Assembly (NCBI GenBank): GCA_002729295.1
Contig: PBTU01000032.1
Location: 13,645 to 30,516, forward strand
DNA length: 16,872 nt
Direction of reading: 5' to 3'
DNA from: Verrucomicrobiales bacterium
Lineage (GTDB): Bacteria; Verrucomicrobiota; Verrucomicrobiia; Verrucomicrobiales; Akkermansiaceae
Shown: positions 14,139 through 16,872 of the stretch, piece after piece
Layout: each line of letters begins with the position of its first letter
Position numbering within the stretch: the first letter of the stretch is position 1
Notes under the pieces: generated by a model
What the model saw: the letters and a program-made list of their open reading frames with translations, nothing else
Databases searched by the model: none
Told to the model about the DNA's origin: nothing
Program-made: the position numbers and the translations under genes

Positions 14139-16872
14139 ATGAGCCTGTATTCGGACTACATTAAAGAAATCGAGGATCGCAAAGATCAAGAACTGCACCC
14201 CAAACCCATCGACAGCGGTGAGTTGGTGGCCGAAATCATCGCGCAAATCAAAGACTCCGGCAACGAGCACCGCGAAGACTCCCTTAATTTTCTCATCTAC
14301 AACACCCTGCCCGGCACCACGAGTGCGGCGGTCGAAAAAGCTACCTTTCTAAAGGAGATCATTCTGGGCAGCTCCGTCATCGAAGAAATCTCCCCGGCTT
14401 TTGCCTTCGAACTCCTCTCCCACATGAAGGGCGGCAAGTCAATGGAGGTTCTTCTCGACCTTGCCCTCGGCGACGACGCCTCCATCGCCGCCCAAGCCGC
14501 CGACGTCCTCAAAACCCAAGTATTCCTCTACGATGCTGACATGGAGCAACTCGCCGCCGCCTTTAAGGCGGGCAATGCCGTCGCCAAGGATCTCCTCGAA
14601 AGCTACGCCAATGCCGAGTTCTTCACCAAGCTTCCCGAAATCCAGGAGGAAATCCAGATCGTCACCTACATCGCCGGCGAAGGCGACATCTCCACCGACC
14701 TCCTCTCTCCCGGCAATCAGGCCCATTCCCGCTCCGACCGCGAGCTCCACGGCAAGTGCCTCATCTCTCCGGACGCCCAACAGGAAATCGAAGCTCTCAA
14801 GCGCCTCCACCCCGGCAAGAGTGTCATGCTCATCGCCGAAAAAGGCACCATGGGCGTCGGTTCCTCCCGCATGTCCGGCGTGAACAACGTCGCCCTCTGG
14901 ACCGGCAAGCAAGCGAGTGAATACGTTCCCTTCGTCAATTTCGCCCCCATCGTAGCAGGAACGAATGGCATTTCCCCCATCTTCCTCACCACCGTCGATG
15001 TCACCGGCGGCATCGGCCTCGATCTGCAAAACTGGGCCAAAAAGAAAGACGCCGAAGGGAACACCGTTCTCGACGACGAAGGCGAAGCCATCCTCGAACA
15101 AACCTACTCCGTCGAAACCGGCACCGTCCTCACCATTAACACGAAGACTCAAAAACTCTACCGGGGCGACACCGAGCTGATCGACATTTCCAAGGCCCTC
15201 ACCCCTCAAAAGGAGGAGTTCATGAAAGCCGGCGGCTCATACGCCATCGTCTTCGGCAAGAAGCTCCAGAGCTTCGCCGCCTCCACTCTCGGCTCCGAGG
15301 CGCCCGTCGTCTTCGCGCCATCCAAGGAAATCTCCCACGAAGGACAAGGCCTCACTGCCGTTGAAAAAATCTTTAATCGCAACGCCGTCGGGACTACCCC
15401 CGGGCTCACTCTGCACGCCGGCTCCGACCTCCGCGTCAAGGTTAACGTCGTGGGTTCCCAGGACACCACTGGCCTGATGACGATGCAGGAGCTCGAAGCC
15501 ATGGCCGCCACCGTCATTTCTCCTGTCGTTGATGCAGGTTACCAGTCCGGCTGTCACACCGCGTCCGTTTGGGACAAGAAAGCCCAAGCTAATATCCCAA
15601 AGCTCATGTCTTTCATGAATAAGTTCGGCATGATCACCGCGCGTGACCCCGAGGGCGACTACCACGCCATGACCGACGTCATTCACAAAGTCCTCAACGA
15701 CCTCACCGTGGACGACTGGGACATCACCATCGGCGGTGACTCCCACACCCGAATGTCCAAAGGAGTCGCCTTCGGCGCGGACTCCGGCACCGTGGCCCTC
15801 GCCCTCGCCACCGGCGAAGCCAGCATGCCAATCCCCGAGTCGGTCAAAGTCACCTTCAAGGGAACTCTGAAAGACCACATGGACTTCCGTGACGTCGTCC
15901 ACGCCACGCAATCCCAGATGCTCGATAAATTCGGCGGCGACAATGTCTTCCAGGGCCGCATCATCGAAGTCCACCTCGGCACTCTACCCGCCGATCAGGC
16001 CTTCACCTTCACTGACTGGACTGCTGAAATGAAAGCCAAGGCTTCCATCTGTATTTCTCAGGACGAAACCCTCATCGAATCTCTCGAGATCGCCAAAGGC
16101 CGCATTCAAATTATGATCGACAAGGGCATGGACAACGAAGGCGGCGTCCTCCAGGGACTCGTCAACAAGGCCAACAAGCGCATTGCTGAGGTCCAGTCCG
16201 GCGAAAATCCTCCCCTCACTCCTGATGCCACAGCCAACTATCACGCCGAAGTGGTTGTCGACCTCGACGAGATCGTCGAGCCCATGATTGCCGACCCCGA
16301 CGTCTACAACGACGACGTCTCCAAGCGATACACCCACGACACCATCCGCGAGCTTTCCTTCTACGGCGGCGATAAGAAAGTCGACCTCGGGTTCGTCGGT
16401 TCCTGCATGGTCCATAAAGGAGACCTCAAGATCGTTTCCCAAATGCTCCGTAACCTCGAAGCGCAGAACGGCGAGGTTAAGTTCAACGCCCCCCTCGTCG
16501 TGGCCGCGCCGACTTACAATATTATCGATGAACTCAAAGCCGAAGGCGACTGGGACATCCTACAGAAGTATTCCGGCTTCGTCTTCGACGACAACGACCC
16601 CAAAGGCGCCGCCCGCACAGAATACGAAGATATGATGTATCTCGAGCGTCCCGGCTGCAATCTCTGCATGGGCAACCAGGAAAAGGCCGCCAAAGGCGAC
16701 ACCGTTATGGCCACGTCCACCCGCCTCTTCCAAGGCCGCGTCGTGGAAGACTCCGAGCGCAAGAAAGGAGAATCCCTCCTTTCCTCCACCCCAGTGGCCG
16801 TCCTTTCCGCCGTCCTCGGCAGAACCCCAAGCTTTGAGGAATACAAAGCGGCCGTGGAAGGGATCAAGCTCA
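14139..16872 (+). CDS. acnB: Bifunctional aconitate hydratase 2 / 2-methylisocitrate dehydratase AcnB, 3' end cut by window edge
   Basis: AcnB interconverts citrate and isocitrate in the TCA cycle and usually also hydrates 2-methylaconitate; it is cytoplasmic and binds a [4Fe-4S] cluster. The frame is open from ATG 14139 to the right edge (911 residues visible). The N-terminal HEAT-like domain is followed by AEKGTMGVGSSRMSGVNNVALWTG, the AcnB swivel region, then SQDTTGLMTMQELE and GGDSHTRMSKGVAFGADSG. Cluster ligands are C756 (GSCMVHKGD) and C840/C843 (RPGCNLCMGNQ), the latter with the CxxC spacing of the family. The protein is longer than E. coli AcnB (865 aa), with an insert in the first half (around 300-330, KKKDAEGNTVLDDEGEAIL), as in Bacteroidetes-type enzymes. 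Only a few C-terminal residues should be missing. No Shine-Dalgarno sequence precedes the start. Confidence 0.96.
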   Translation, partial: MSLYSDYIKEIEDRKDQELHPKPIDSGELVAEIIAQIKDSGNEHREDSLNFLIYNTLPGTTSAAVEKATFLKEIILGSSVIEEISPAFAFELLSHMKGGKSMEVLLDLALGDDASIAAQAADVLKTQVFLYDADMEQLAAAFKAGNAVAKDLLESYANAEFFTKLPEIQEEIQIVTYIAGEGDISTDLLSPGNQAHSRSDRELHGKCLISPDAQQEIEALKRLHPGKSVMLIAEKGTMGVGSSRMSGVNNVALWTGKQASEYVPFVNFAPIVAGTNGISPIFLTTVDVTGGIGLDLQNWAKKKDAEGNTVLDDEGEAILEQTYSVETGTVLTINTKTQKLYRGDTELIDISKALTPQKEEFMKAGGSYAIVFGKKLQSFAASTLGSEAPVVFAPSKEISHEGQGLTAVEKIFNRNAVGTTPGLTLHAGSDLRVKVNVVGSQDTTGLMTMQELEAMAATVISPVVDAGYQSGCHTASVWDKKAQANIPKLMSFMNKFGMITARDPEGDYHAMTDVIHKVLNDLTVDDWDITIGGDSHTRMSKGVAFGADSGTVALALATGEASMPIPESVKVTFKGTLKDHMDFRDVVHATQSQMLDKFGGDNVFQGRIIEVHLGTLPADQAFTFTDWTAEMKAKASICISQDETLIESLEIAKGRIQIMIDKGMDNEGGVLQGLVNKANKRIAEVQSGENPPLTPDATANYHAEVVVDLDEIVEPMIADPDVYNDDVSKRYTHDTIRELSFYGGDKKVDLGFVGSCMVHKGDLKIVSQMLRNLEAQNGEVKFNAPLVVAAPTYNIIDELKAEGDWDILQKYSGFVFDDNDPKGAARTEYEDMMYLERPGCNLCMGNQEKAAKGDTVMATSTRLFQGRVVEDSERKKGESLLSSTPVAVLSAVLGRTPSFEEYKAAVEGIKL

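Noticed and set aside
14439..16442. Long reverse-strand open frames (245-256 aa) opposite acnB, rich in Gly, Asp and Val
   Set aside because: They are antisense shadows of the C-ending codons of acnB, with the typical low-complexity composition of such frames.

Overview
The window looks like a chromosomal segment from a bacterium of the Verrucomicrobiota, probably a marine or polysaccharide-degrading member of the Verrucomicrobiae. This is inferred from the combination of an alternative complex III (ActA/ActB) operon, a ddl-ftsQ-ftsA cluster, a secreted Cys-type sulfatase next to a TIM-barrel sugar isomerase/epimerase, and the near absence of Shine-Dalgarno motifs. No rRNA, tRNA, CRISPR array, insertion sequence or phage gene was seen. 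Both edges cut genes: actB loses its 3' end at the left edge and acnB loses its 3' end at the right edge.

Layout. (1) 1-3394, minus strand: pentahaem cytochrome actA followed by the large Fe-S protein actB, the first two genes of an alternative complex III (quinol:electron-acceptor oxidoreductase) operon. Two tandem palindromes with the CRP-like pattern TGTGA-N6-TCACA lie just upstream of actA. (2) 3653-7198, minus strand: a short DUF6172-like gene and the cell-wall/division group ddl-ftsQ-ftsA (gaps of 10 and 14 bp). ftsZ does not follow ftsA. (3) 7269-10350, plus strand: a three-helix membrane protein, a type I sulfatase and a xylose-isomerase-like TIM-barrel enzyme, perhaps one carbohydrate-use unit. 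(4) 10331-11428, minus strand: mnmA (tRNA 2-thiouridylase), whose 3' end overlaps the convergent isomerase gene by 20 bp. (5) 11506-13741, plus strand: an unknown two-helix membrane protein and an exported coiled-coil protein with a ClpP/S14-like domain, closed by a strong intrinsic terminator. (6) 14139 to the right edge, plus strand: acnB, aconitase B, with an intergenic stretch of about 350 bp before it.

The genes are mostly housekeeping: respiration (actAB) and TCA cycle (acnB), peptidoglycan precursor synthesis and divisome (ddl, ftsQ, ftsA), and tRNA modification (mnmA). The most unusual items are the exported ClpP-like protein with its possible membrane partner, the paired palindromes upstream of actA, and 7-bp-periodic repeats in the two divergent intergenic regions. 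All functional calls rest on reading motifs by eye; no database search was run.
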